Below are positions 1-7,510 of a DNA stretch of 28,478 bases, piece after piece. Each line of letters opens with the position of its first letter. Within the stretch, counting starts at the first letter, position 1. Under the pieces are notes generated by a model. That model was given only the letters and a program-made list of their open reading frames with translations, was not told where the DNA came from and did no database searches. Origin of the DNA: an uncultured Bacteroidales bacterium (GTDB lineage Bacteria > Bacteroidota > Bacteroidia > Bacteroidales > Porphyromonadaceae); assembly GCA_947290775.1 (NCBI GenBank), contig CAMYPM010000019.1:1-28478 (forward strand). Direction: 5' to 3'. The position numbers were made by a program, and so were the translations under genes.

Positions 1-2
1 AA

Positions 3-287
3 CAGGTAAGAGATTTGAACATGGAGGCGGATGATATGCAGGTGGTGCTGTCCGCACTTGAAGGAGTAAACAGACGGATAAAGGAAGTGGCACAGACACA
101 GAAACCGCTGTTTGGCAGTGAGCATTTCCTTACAGGCAAGGAGGTGTGCGAGCGGCTGTATATCAGCCCCTGCACCTTGCAGGACTATCGGAACAGGAGG
201 ATTATTCCCTACACGCAGTTTGCAGGGAAGATACTCTACAAGGCATCAGATTTAGAAAGGTTGTTGGAGGAGAATTATTGCTATTAA
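3..287 (+). CDS. Small helix-turn-helix (excisionase-type) protein, possibly 5'-partial
   Basis: This small protein resembles the HTH_17/excisionase-like DNA-binding proteins found on Bacteroides mobile elements. After a helical N-terminal part comes a recognisable core: FLTGKEVCERLYISPCTLQD, then the basic RNRR stretch and a wing-like IPYTQFAGKILYKASDLERLL ending. That order (helix, turn, recognition helix, then 'K..D.....L') is typical of the family. The frame is open to the left edge, so the true start may lie outside the window. Internal candidates are TTG at 15 and ATG at 21; ATG at 21 gives 88 residues. A role in excision or in control of the element is inferred from the nearby recombinase remnant, not shown. 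The specific family name is moderately sure. Confidence 0.75.
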   Translation, partial: QVRDLNMEADDMQVVLSALEGVNRRIKEVAQTQKPLFGSEHFLTGKEVCERLYISPCTLQDYRNRRIIPYTQFAGKILYKASDLERLLEENYCY

Positions 288-461
288 AATCAAGAACCAT
301 CTAACAGGCCCGTATGAGTCTATAAGCTATTAATAAAACAAGTTGTGAATGGTATAAATGAATAAATATGTCAAGAAAATACAGTGTCTTGACGGATTTT
401 GTCAATAATCCTTGGTTGAGAAATATATTTATTGTATTTTTGTACTCAAATTTATTTCACT
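288..461. other. Intergenic region between the HTH gene and the R-M regulator
   Basis: This AT-rich gap of about 170 bases separates the small HTH gene from the XRE regulator. It contains a Bacteroidota-type promoter for the downstream gene at 412-442. I see no RNA gene or coding sequence in it, and no convincing terminator for the first gene. Confidence 0.6.
412..442 (+). promoter_or_regulatory. Predicted promoter for the restriction-modification operon
   Basis: TATTTTTG at 435-442 matches the Bacteroidota -7 consensus TAnnTTTG, and a TTGG at 412-415 lies about 20 bases upstream in the -33 position. The predicted transcript would start near 448, only some 14 bases before the ATG at 462. This supports that start over the in-frame ATG at 432, which would lie upstream of the predicted transcription start. 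Confidence 0.6.
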
Positions 462-755
462 ATGCTTTTCCAAGACAAACTGAAAGAACTGTGGGAATCG
501 CACAATCTGTTGCAGCGGCAAGTAGCGGTAGGAATCGACATTGATACTGCTGTATATTGCAAATTTGAAAATGGTTACAGGCAAGCTTGGGAGGAACAGG
601 TGCGCCTGTTGGCTATTTTCTATGGTATTCCATACGAAAAGTTACGTCTTTATTGGCTTGCAGAGAAGGGTTACAGTCTTGTTGAGGAAGAGAAAGATGC
701 AAACGGAATCCTCTATATGGTAGCAGAAGAAATGGAAGAATATGGCAAAGATTGA
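462..755 (+). CDS. XRE-family HTH regulator, probable R-M controller protein
   Basis: A 97-residue protein whose N-terminal ~65 residues form a Cro/C1-type helix-turn-helix. Visible parts are helix 1 (KLKELWESHN), the second helix and turn (LLQRQVAVGIDIDT), and the recognition segment AVYCKFENGYRQA, followed by VRLLAIFYGI. The acidic C-terminal tail ends EEMEEYGKD. Small XRE proteins of this size directly upstream of a methyltransferase commonly act as controller (C) proteins that time expression of the nuclease; that role is inferred here from position and size. The ATG at 462 is preferred over the one at 432 because the predicted promoter would otherwise lie inside the gene. The methyltransferase follows after a 60-base gap on the same strand. 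Confidence 0.8.
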   Translation: MLFQDKLKELWESHNLLQRQVAVGIDIDTAVYCKFENGYRQAWEEQVRLLAIFYGIPYEKLRLYWLAEKGYSLVEEEKDANGILYMVAEEMEEYGKD

Positions 756-815
756 AGATGTTAGAGCATTCGTGGTAAGTTCCCTCTGTATGTTAAGAAT
801 ATAAAGTAGCTTAAT

Positions 816-2006
816 ATGATATTGGATAAATGTAAATTAAATGTAATTAGCAAAACACAGACAAATCCATTTAACTGGAGAGGACAGTTCACTCCGGATT
901 TGGTGGCGTATTTGCTGGATACTTTCGCAAAGGAAGGTTGCGTAATTGCAGATCCTTTTTCAGGAAGTGGAACAGTACTGCTTGAATCTGCCAAACGTGG
1001 TTATTCCTGTATAGGATTGGATATTAACCCAAGTGCTTACTATATGTCGAAATTCTATGAATACTCAGGTCTTTCGGCTGATAAACGAGAGGAATTGATG
1101 CAAACTATTCGTAAATTGATTGGCAATTCTGTTATGTCTATCGCAGACACTGTGCCTGTTTATGTTGATGACAAGGATTATAGAAAAGCTTATTCAAATC
1201 TGCTTGACTTTTCAATATGGATTGCTAACAATACTCCAAGGAACTTATGGCCGTTTCTCATAAACGTTCTTTTCCTTTGCGAAAAGGACAAGAAACTGCC
1301 CTTGAAGAAGTCTTTGATTGTAAACCTAAACAAAATTAGGAATTATCTTTTTGAACTACCCCTCACAACCTCTACAATTTCAGTGAAGAATGAAGATGCA
1401 AGAAAACTTAACTCTTATTGTAATTCATCGATTGACCTAATTCTGACAAGTCCTCCTTATGTGAATGTTTTCAATTACCACCAAAATTTCCGAGGCATTG
1501 TAGAATGTTTCCAATATAATATTTGTGAAATTGCAAGCAGTGAAATAGGCTCAAACCGCAAACATCGTTCTAACAGATACAAGACGGTGGTACAGTATGC
1601 AGAAGATATGGGACGGGTTCTATGTGAAAATACAAAAGCGCTGAAAATCGGTGGTAAGATGATCTATATTGTTGGTAAGGAATCAAATATAAAGAAAACA
1701 CCATTCTACAATTCACAAATAATAAGCGACCTTGTTGATTGCATTCCTGGTCTTAATGTTGTAGATGTTCACCACCGCTATTATATGAATCGTTTTGGAA
1801 AAACTATTCAAGAAGACTTGTTGGAAATAGAAAAAGAGACTTGTTCTCCAGATGCGGAACAACTTAAATCCTACTTTGAAACAGTAGGATTTAAGCACTT
1901 AGAAAAAGCCATTCCATATTCGCCAGAGGAGAACAAGGCTGATATTTACGCCATTCTTGAAAAGAAAGACATAGTTCATGAATCACCAATATTAAAAACT
2001 ATATGA
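816..2006 (+). CDS. Type II DNA methyltransferase (N4-cytosine or N6-adenine class)
   Basis: A 396-residue S-adenosylmethionine-dependent DNA methyltransferase. Motif X-like sequence (FTPDLVAYLLDTF) is followed by AdoMet-binding motif I, ADPFSGSGTVLLES (about residues 44-57), then GLDINP. The catalytic motif IV, TSPPY, lies near residue 210. The (S/D)PPY form marks amino-group methylation (N4-cytosine or N6-adenine) rather than 5-methylcytosine. The motif order is X, I, a variable region of about 130 residues that may hold target recognition, then IV. The gene's stop overlaps the start of the nuclease gene in ATGA (2003-2006), which implies translational coupling and a cognate pair. Its role would be to protect host DNA at the nuclease's site. 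The methylated base and the recognition sequence cannot be read from the sequence. Confidence 0.9.
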   Translation: MILDKCKLNVISKTQTNPFNWRGQFTPDLVAYLLDTFAKEGCVIADPFSGSGTVLLESAKRGYSCIGLDINPSAYYMSKFYEYSGLSADKREELMQTIRKLIGNSVMSIADTVPVYVDDKDYRKAYSNLLDFSIWIANNTPRNLWPFLINVLFLCEKDKKLPLKKSLIVNLNKIRNYLFELPLTTSTISVKNEDARKLNSYCNSSIDLILTSPPYVNVFNYHQNFRGIVECFQYNICEIASSEIGSNRKHRSNRYKTVVQYAEDMGRVLCENTKALKIGGKMIYIVGKESNIKKTPFYNSQIISDLVDCIPGLNVVDVHHRYYMNRFGKTIQEDLLEIEKETCSPDAEQLKSYFETVGFKHLEKAIPYSPEENKADIYAILEKKDIVHESPILKTI

Positions 2007-2893
2007 TAGTATATCCACACAAAGAAAAATTGCTTGCAGCTATTGGAAATAGAAAGGCTGCTGACGATGTAGAACTCTTGCAAGAAGCATACAGAGCCTA
2101 TGAACAATGGACAGCTGCAATGCAATCTCTAACGGAAACAGGCGAAGTAAAAGTGAGACGTTTGGTTGAATTGCTTAATCAATACAAGGATTATCTTGAA
2201 GTTGAATTGATTGCAAAGCAAGGTAGCGATTTCTTGAAAAGGCAAAAAGGACAGATGAAACTTGATAACAGTGTAATTGAGGAATTTTTGCCCTATCTGG
2301 TTGACAATAGAATATTGCGAAATCTTCCAACAGATTTTGACTTGGAGACAGGTTCACAGACAAGTTTTATGTCGCTCGCATTCTGCCCCACAAGCATACA
2401 GGAATTGGATAAACCACAAGTGGTCATTAAAGAGAAAGACCAAGATTTCACCATCGGAAAGTCATTATATTATAAGTTTTCTTCTGATAACAATTTCAAT
2501 ATTGACAAAACAGTTGTAGGCAAATTGTTCTTAGCTGTGCTTGCTGTCGAATGCAAGGTAAATTATGACAAAACAATGTTTCAAGAATGTGCGGGAACTG
2601 CAGCACGTTTGAAGCAGGGTTGTCCTATTTCAAAATACTATGCTTTGGTTGAATATTTGGATATGCAACCAGAAGATACTCGTCTGACAAGCATTGACAA
2701 TGTATTTCTTCTTCGCAAAGTTAAAAGACTTCCATACGAAAAACGAAGTGTTTACGAGGAAGTGCATGCCCAACATCAAAATTATCCGATAGATGCAGAT
2801 GTCGTTCTGCGTTTTGTGAGTGAGATGCAGAATTTCATCGATGCCACATGGTATAACCCAGACGAAGCACTATTGAGAGGTTCATTTGTGTAA
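2003..2893 (+). CDS. Bpu10I-like type II restriction endonuclease
   Basis: This 296-residue protein resembles the Bpu10I restriction endonuclease family. The most telling segment is the AVECKVNYDKTMFQECAGTA stretch (about residues 180-200), followed by KYYALVEYLDMQPEDTR and FLLRK. In that stretch ECK supplies the E-x-K half of a PD-(D/E)XK nuclease active site, and an Asp in the preceding NIDKTVV segment could be the other acidic residue. The N-terminal ~140 residues are mostly helical and may contribute to DNA recognition. It starts inside the methyltransferase stop codon, the classic arrangement of a paired type II system. The family call comes from remembered motif similarity and is fairly sure; cleavage specificity is unknown. 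Known relatives recognise CCTNAGC or similar sites, but specificity cannot be transferred. Confidence 0.72.
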   Translation: MIVYPHKEKLLAAIGNRKAADDVELLQEAYRAYEQWTAAMQSLTETGEVKVRRLVELLNQYKDYLEVELIAKQGSDFLKRQKGQMKLDNSVIEEFLPYLVDNRILRNLPTDFDLETGSQTSFMSLAFCPTSIQELDKPQVVIKEKDQDFTIGKSLYYKFSSDNNFNIDKTVVGKLFLAVLAVECKVNYDKTMFQECAGTAARLKQGCPISKYYALVEYLDMQPEDTRLTSIDNVFLLRKVKRLPYEKRSVYEEVHAQHQNYPIDADVVLRFVSEMQNFIDATWYNPDEALLRGSFV

Positions 2894-2906
2894 GAAAGAT
2901 ATGTAA

Positions 2907-3056
2907 CACACCGCCAAGACCTATGCCACCTTGTTCTTCTCTTACGCAAAGAACTATGTAAAAGGAGCGGGAACACCTGTACTAAGTAATAAGCAATGCG
3001 TAAGTTTACTTTCGCTACAAGAGCAAAATGATATAAATGGTTATGTAAAAAGATAA
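2907..3056 (+). pseudogene. Possible remnant of a truncated gene
   Basis: Between the nuclease and the TIR gene a 50-codon frame lies directly after a stop codon and has no start codon. It ends in TAA at 3054-3056. The encoded string includes YATLFFSYAKNYVKGAGTPV, which looks protein-like rather than random. It could be the 3' remnant of a gene interrupted when the defence genes inserted. I do not recognise a family, and chance cannot be excluded. Confidence 0.3.
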
Positions 3057-3094
3057 TATAATACATTTCTTTTAATAACTCATAAACAACCCTT

Positions 3095-3871
3095 ATGATA
3101 TTCCTATCCCATAATTATAAAGATAAACCTGTAATTGAACAGGTTGCCCTTAAATTAAGAGCTATTTATGGTCAGCAAAACGTTTTCTATGATAGTTGGT
3201 CTATTCAACCTGGTGATGGTATAATAGACAAAATGGAAGAGGGGCTTACAAATTGTAAATTCTTTTTCTTCTTTGTGTCAGTCAATAGCTTGCAGTCTAA
3301 TATGGTCAAAATGGAATGGCAAAATGCTATTTTTAAGGCTGCGCGGAATACCATTAAGTTTATTCCAATAAGAATGGATAGTTGTAATATGCCATTTCTT
3401 CTCACCCAAAACCTTTATATAGATTTATTCTCAAATGGTTTAGATGTGGCTATAAGACAAATAGTTGATGTAATCAATGGAACAAATACTTATCATATTC
3501 CAGCAAGTACTTTCCATAATCTTGTTGCTGTCAAACAAAGAGTTGGAAATAAAATTCGTGTTGAGTGCGTTGCAAAATATTATTTAGAACCAATATCAGA
3601 ATTTGCCTTCTGCACTCAGTCAAATCCAGATTTAATTCAAGCGATAATAGTGTCAGATGTCTATGAGATTACCGGTGTTCAAAAAGCAGCAAAATTTGAA
3701 AACGGCTATGTGACCAATATACTATTCAGGGGCGTATCACGCGGTACATTACCAAATTTTCCTGTTATAGCAGAATTTTCACATGTAAACGGTGAATCTT
3801 TTGATATTGAGATGGTTTTACATAAAACAACTCATGAGCGCTACGACCCAATTCCTATAGAAATTCGATGA
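3095..3871 (+). CDS. TIR-domain protein with an unrecognised C-terminal domain
   Basis: A 258-residue protein. Residues 1-~125 form a Toll/interleukin-1 receptor domain. MIFLSHNYKDK at the very N-terminus is the first beta strand and BB-loop region; VFYDSWSIQPGD is the second conserved box. Glu74 in MVKMEWQNAIF sits where bacterial TIR NAD+-hydrolases carry the catalytic glutamate. The remaining ~130 residues are predicted to be rich in beta strands (for example IRVECVAKYYLEP and FPVIAEFSHVNGESFDIEM) and match no domain I can name. Bacterial TIR proteins often act in antiphage defence by degrading NAD+ or making a signal nucleotide after a partner senses infection. That role is inferred here from the adjacent restriction system. 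No partner such as ThsA or a cyclase is visible. No signal peptide or membrane segment is seen, so it is probably cytosolic. Confidence 0.85.
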   Translation: MIFLSHNYKDKPVIEQVALKLRAIYGQQNVFYDSWSIQPGDGIIDKMEEGLTNCKFFFFFVSVNSLQSNMVKMEWQNAIFKAARNTIKFIPIRMDSCNMPFLLTQNLYIDLFSNGLDVAIRQIVDVINGTNTYHIPASTFHNLVAVKQRVGNKIRVECVAKYYLEPISEFAFCTQSNPDLIQAIIVSDVYEITGVQKAAKFENGYVTNILFRGVSRGTLPNFPVIAEFSHVNGESFDIEMVLHKTTHERYDPIPIEIR

Positions 3872-3938
3872 AATATTCTCAAAAGTATTGCAAGAATAAA
3901 TTTGAATAATTGAATTAAATAACAAGGATGAATACATA

Positions 3939-3973
3939 AAATCCGTGATATAGTGTTCTTATACCACGGATTT
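3939..3973. terminator. Probable bidirectional terminator between TIR gene and recombinase operon
   Basis: AAATCCGTG at 3939-3947 is an exact inverted repeat of CACGGATTT at 3965-3973, with further TAT/ATA pairing inside. The hairpin sits between two converging transcription units, the plus-strand TIR gene and the minus-strand recombinase and 138-codon genes. The flanks are only moderately T-rich. Confidence 0.6.
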
Positions 3974-4053
3974 CAACTTTGATTTACAGGGGCATATTTT
4001 AGATTTATCTTCTTATCGAAAAAACTCGGTGAAAGAAAAAGGAAATATATTCA

Positions 4054-4470
4054 TCAGTTCTTGGTATTGCCCAACAGGAAGATTGACGGTACAATGGCAG
4101 CCTCTGTCTGCAATCTTCTACTGATGTACTTTCTGAACAAATACGCTTCCATGCTGTCCAACAGAAAGGACAGGGCGAAGATAATAGGAAGGGGATAAAG
4201 TGGTGAATAGCCTACTGTCTCTCCTTTCTTGATAACTTCTTTTTGACCTGCACTCCTTTCATCGGGATGCAGGTTGGAAGATTTCACTATCGTTTGAAGC
4301 CCGTGATTGAGTTTTCTCCACGTCACCCCGAAGAACCTCGTAAGTTCGCACTCCGTCATGGCTACCTCCCCGTTTCCCTTGCGGACCACCTGCATATTAC
4401 TGCCCAAATCAAAGTAACTGCGATGATTGCCCGTGCCAGTCATTGTTTTTGGTTTATTGCTCGTATTCAT
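4054..4470 (-). CDS. Conserved mobile-element protein of unknown function
   Basis: A 138-residue protein that I recognise only as a type often found next to tyrosine recombinases on Bacteroidota integrative elements. No catalytic motif is evident. The middle (MTECELTRFFGVTWRKLNHGL) could form a helix-turn-helix-like segment, and a short hydrophobic stretch, PLPIIFALSFLLDSMEAYLF, lies near the C-terminus. Its ATG overlaps the recombinase stop codon as ATGA (4467-4470), so the two genes were translationally coupled. Unlike the recombinase upstream, this frame is intact. A role as an element-specific accessory or regulatory factor is inference from position alone. Confidence 0.65.
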   Translation of the reverse strand: MNTSNKPKTMTGTGNHRSYFDLGSNMQVVRKGNGEVAMTECELTRFFGVTWRKLNHGLQTIVKSSNLHPDERSAGQKEVIKKGETVGYSPLYPLPIIFALSFLLDSMEAYLFRKYISRRLQTEAAIVPSIFLLGNTKN

Positions 4471-5860
4471 GCCGTTTCCTCCATTTTATAGATTGGTGTA
4501 TCCGAAAGTTCACAAGCCTCTCTCTCTGTATTTGTTCCCTTTATTACCAATTGTTTGGCAATTAGCCTGTCCATATCCTCCGAAATTCTCTTGTCCGTCA
4601 CCTGAGCATAAATCTGCATGCTTGATATGGAAGCGTGTCCCATCATCTTGGCTATGCTCTCAATAGGGATTCCCACATTGAGTGTCATGGTGCAGAAAGT
4701 GTGCCTTGCCATGTGGAACGACAGTCGTTCCTTAATGCCACAAGCCTTGCCTACAATGCTCAGTCTGCTGTCTATAACACTCCTGCTGCACTCACGGGGA
4801 AAGATAAGGGGTTCACCTTTTTCTTTCAGTGTCTGCTGTTCTTCGTTCTCATTCTGTTCTTCCCTGCAATGGAGGATAATGGCCTCTGCTATTTGGTGCA
4901 GCAGCACAATGAACTCCACCTTTGTCTTTTGACGTTCCTTGCAGATATACTTCTTCCTGTCCGCTGTCGTTTGGATATGCCCATATTACAGAGTTTCTAT
5001 ATCAGCGATAGCCAACCCTGTGAAACAGGAGAAAATGAACATCAGCCGTGCCTGTTCCGCTTCCTTATCATTCATCGTCATTGACATGAGTTTGGCGACA
5101 TCGCTCTTCTGCAGAAAGCTTATTTTCTTTTCTTCTGTCTCATACTTGGCATGCTCAAAGGGATTGCATCGGATAATTCTTTGATTGACCGCACGGAACA
5201 TCAGTTAGCTTAGCCAGCAGAGATAGTTATTTATAGTTGTCCCTTTCAATCCACGCTTTTTGAGAAAGAAACGGTATTCTTCAAACAATTCCTCTGTAAT
5301 GGTGGAAATGGGTATATCCAACAATCTTTTATCTTCCACAAACTCACTGAACTCTTGGAGTCTTTGATTGATTTTCCTGTCTGGCATCAAGCCCTGTTTG
5401 GCGTTCCATTCAGAGGGCTTACACTCTTCGCCTGTGCTAATGGCTGCGCTTTTTCCTTGATGAGCATATCAAGCCTCTCGATGAGCATGCACCGTGTCTG
5501 CACACTTTCTTGAAATTGTTCCTTCACATCGGTTGCGTCAAATGGGCAACCTCTTGCAAGCAAAGACTGATAGGCTGACTGAATGGACAGCAGCAAGTTC
5601 TCCAACCTGCCATTCACTTCTACTGCTTCATGGCTCTTGCCATGCATACTGCTCTCACGGGGATTCCACAAGTCAGGATTGCAGGAGAGCTTGAAACTGA
5701 ACTGTGCGATAGAATGCCCGATGGTAATGCGTCCCATAATCAGAGCCTTGCCCGACTTATCCAGACCGCTCTTTTGAGGTAGAGCAACAACTTCATTTTT
5801 TCTATTTTCATACGCTTTGATGTTTTGTGACAAAATTTCCGATTTCAAAGCGTTCCTCAC
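4467..5860 (-). pseudogene. Decayed tyrosine recombinase (integrase)
   Basis: Four consecutive minus-strand pieces reconstruct one phage-type integrase of about 460 residues. The N-terminal piece (5860 down to ~5390, probable GTG start) includes ITIGHSIAQFSFKLSC and DLWNP, typical of the Bacteroidota arm-binding domain. A single-base frameshift near 5390-5410 leads into the core-binding domain (RLQEFSEFVEDKRLLD, EEYRFFLKKRGL). In-frame TAA stops follow at 5205-5207 (after LCWLS) and 4986-4988 (after IADIETL). The last piece carries most of the catalytic domain: HMARHTF (the H-x-x-R box), GHASISS, and the tyrosine nucleophile in MQIYAQV. The box I arginine position reads TGLA, as in some Bacteroides recombinases. 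With one frameshift and two stops the protein should be inactive, so the element is probably fixed in place. All three lesions should be confirmed against reads. Confidence 0.85.
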
Positions 5861-5933
5861 TTATGCAGAAAATTGCCGACCGCAGCAACAGCCACACGAA
5901 TAAAAATAATTCAATTACCGAACATTACTCCAT

Positions 5934-5970
5934 CGTTACCTATGGCAATTTCGGGTAACGCTCTGGTAAC
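5934..5970. repeat. Inverted and direct repeats of GGTAAC
   Basis: CGTTACC at 5934-5940 is the reverse complement of GGTAACG at 5954-5960, and a further GGTAAC occurs at 5965-5970. They lie just upstream of the integrase gene, where recombinase or excisionase arm sites, or an integrase operator, would be expected. That function is inferred. Confidence 0.45.
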
Positions 5971-6115
5971 TGAACTTCTGCCTAAATCTGGACATTATAA
6001 CTCTTTTTGAAAAGAGCACTTCTATGCAAATCATTCCGTTTCCTGCCCATTATTAGTTAGTTTACACCAACTTTGATATTTCTTCATTTTCGTTGATTAG
6101 TTGCACCGCACAATA

Positions 6116-6159
6116 AATCTGATTGTACGGCATGATTAATCTGATTGTACGGCATAAGT
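6116..6159 (+). repeat. Two tandem 22-base repeats
   Basis: AATCTGATTGTACGGCATGATT at 6116-6137 is followed immediately by a second unit at 6138-6159 that matches it for the first 18 bases. A weaker echo (CCAACCGTATCGCA) follows. Tandem units at the presumed end of an integrative element could be protein-binding sites. No function is established. Confidence 0.6.
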
Positions 6160-6253
6160 GATCCAACCGTATCGCAGTTTTTTAGAGATGTATTGGGAAT
6201 AGGCTTCCGAGCAGCACTTTCGTTGCTCCATACGGCTCCAATATGTCGTTATG

Positions 6254-6300
6254 CCCCATAGACGCGGCTTCAGTATGCTACGCCTATGGGGTACTTTTTA
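6254..6300. terminator. Probable terminator after the metal-efflux operon
   Basis: CCCCATAG at 6254-6261 pairs with CTATGGGG at 6284-6291. The hairpin lies about 30 bases beyond the stop of the TolC-like gene, the last gene of the minus-strand operon. The clear T-run (TACTTTTTAAG) follows on the plus strand, so it may work in both directions. Confidence 0.5.
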
Positions 6301-6320
6301 AGTGTATTTTTTGGGAAGAA

Positions 6321-7502
6321 TTAGAGACGATGCCCTGTAAGTGCTACATAAAGGCGAGCCGCTTTGTAGGTAGCTTCAAGCGCTTTGTCTTCGAGTTCGT
6401 AGCGTTCGGCTATCTCATTCAAGTAATTCTCCAAAGAAAGTTTTCCCAAGGCAAAGGCTTTATCCGGCAGTCTCTTATCCCCTGCTTCACTGAGTGCTCT
6501 TTGGAGCGTAGCTGCATGTAGTGCTTCCGATGATGCCTCGTAGAAAAGGTTGCGCAAAGTGATTCGAAGCGATTCTTTTCCTTTGGCATGACTTAGTTCG
6601 GCATTCTGTAGTTTTGCTTTTGCGGCTCTAACCTTTCCTCCGCTTCTCCAAAAGGGGAGAGAGAGTCCTACGGTGAATCCATTCATTTTTTCTCCCGGAG
6701 ACTTCTCAAAAAGATAGCCTACACTAAAGGAGGGAAGAAGCGCAAGTCGCTCTGCACTCAGTAATTGCTTCTTTTCCTCTACCTGAGCATCGAGAGCTTG
6801 AAGTGTAGGAAAAGTGCCTTCTTCGCTTGCAAACCACGACTCAAAGTTCTTGGGAAGGAGGATAGGAGCGAAGTCCCTTTCGATAATATCGTTGACCTTA
6901 CCACTGCTGAGCTGCAACAAAGTTCCCTTGGCTCTCTGTAAATCGACCACTGTGGAGGAGGAGTCTGCAATAGCTTGCGCATAGCGTAGTTTAGCTCGGT
7001 TTACTTGCAGTAGATCGGCACTGCCCAGGGTCAATTTCTTTTCTAATGCGGAGACAAGCTGACGGGCATTTTCTGCCCTTTCACTACGTAGCTGAAGGAG
7101 CTGTCGGTAGTATATGATGTCCATGCAGAGGGCTTTGGTATTGCAGAGTACTTCCATACGTGTTTGGCGGTATTCAGCTTCCAAGGCTTTTTGATTGCTT
7201 CGGATTGCCCTGCGTGCACCACCTAACAGCGTAGTAGCATCAAACTCTTGAGCGATGCGTAGCTCCGTACGTTGGCCACTCTCACGCTGTGCTCCCCAGG
7301 ATTGCTCCATTTCGAAATCCATGTCGGGGAGTGCATAGGCACTGGCCGTTTCCAGATGCGTGGCATGCATCTCGCTTTGTAGCAAAAGAAGCTGAGGATT
7401 ATGTGCTTCTACTAAGGAGAGGGCCTCGCTTATGGACACTTGCGCATTGAGTACACTGCACGAGAAGCATAGAAGGAGGGGGAAAATATATTTTATTTTC
7501 AT
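6321..7502 (-). CDS. TolC-family outer-membrane channel of a metal efflux system
   Basis: A 393-residue outer-membrane efflux protein that should form the exit duct of the tripartite pump encoded just upstream. An N-terminal signal peptide (hydrophobic stretch ending VLNAQ) directs export. The rest shows the two-fold helical pattern of the family: long heptad-like helices, NPQLLLLQSEM near the start, LGSADLLQVNRAKLRYAQA in the middle, and LGKLSLENYLNE followed by ALEATYKAARLYVAL near the C-terminus. The length is a little short of the usual 410-480, which is common for CusC/CzcC-like proteins of Bacteroidota. It begins 8 bases after the RND gene's stop, so it is the last gene of the operon. 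Substrate is inferred to be a metal cation from the pump and the His-rich partners. Confidence 0.88.
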   Translation of the reverse strand: MKIKYIFPLLLCFSCSVLNAQVSISEALSLVEAHNPQLLLLQSEMHATHLETASAYALPDMDFEMEQSWGAQRESGQRTELRIAQEFDATTLLGGARRAIRSNQKALEAEYRQTRMEVLCNTKALCMDIIYYRQLLQLRSERAENARQLVSALEKKLTLGSADLLQVNRAKLRYAQAIADSSSTVVDLQRAKGTLLQLSSGKVNDIIERDFAPILLPKNFESWFASEEGTFPTLQALDAQVEEKKQLLSAERLALLPSFSVGYLFEKSPGEKMNGFTVGLSLPFWRSGGKVRAAKAKLQNAELSHAKGKESLRITLRNLFYEASSEALHAATLQRALSEAGDKRLPDKAFALGKLSLENYLNEIAERYELEDKALEATYKAARLYVALTGHRL

Positions 7503-7510
7503 GGATAATA

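Larger units (their letters stand above)
5861..6253. other. Non-coding region upstream of the integrase, with repeats
   Basis: About 390 bases without a supportable gene. It contains a cluster of GTTACC/GGTAAC motifs at 5934-5970 and two tandem 22-base repeats at 6116-6159. It probably includes one end of the integrated element, since the genes beyond 6250 look chromosomal. I could not identify the attachment core, because the other end of the element is outside the window. Confidence 0.5.

Noticed and set aside
3470..3871. Assigning the C-terminal half of the TIR protein to a STING domain
   Set aside because: TIR-STING fusions exist in this phylum, but the sequence here appears beta-rich, is a little short, and shows no cyclase gene beside it.
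4618..5084. Overlapping plus-strand frames of 104 and 149 codons across the integrase
   Set aside because: They are antisense to the recombinase, whose catalytic motifs are visible on the other strand.
6116..6159. Tandem 22-base repeats as a CRISPR array
   Set aside because: Only two units, directly abutting with no spacers, and no cas genes.
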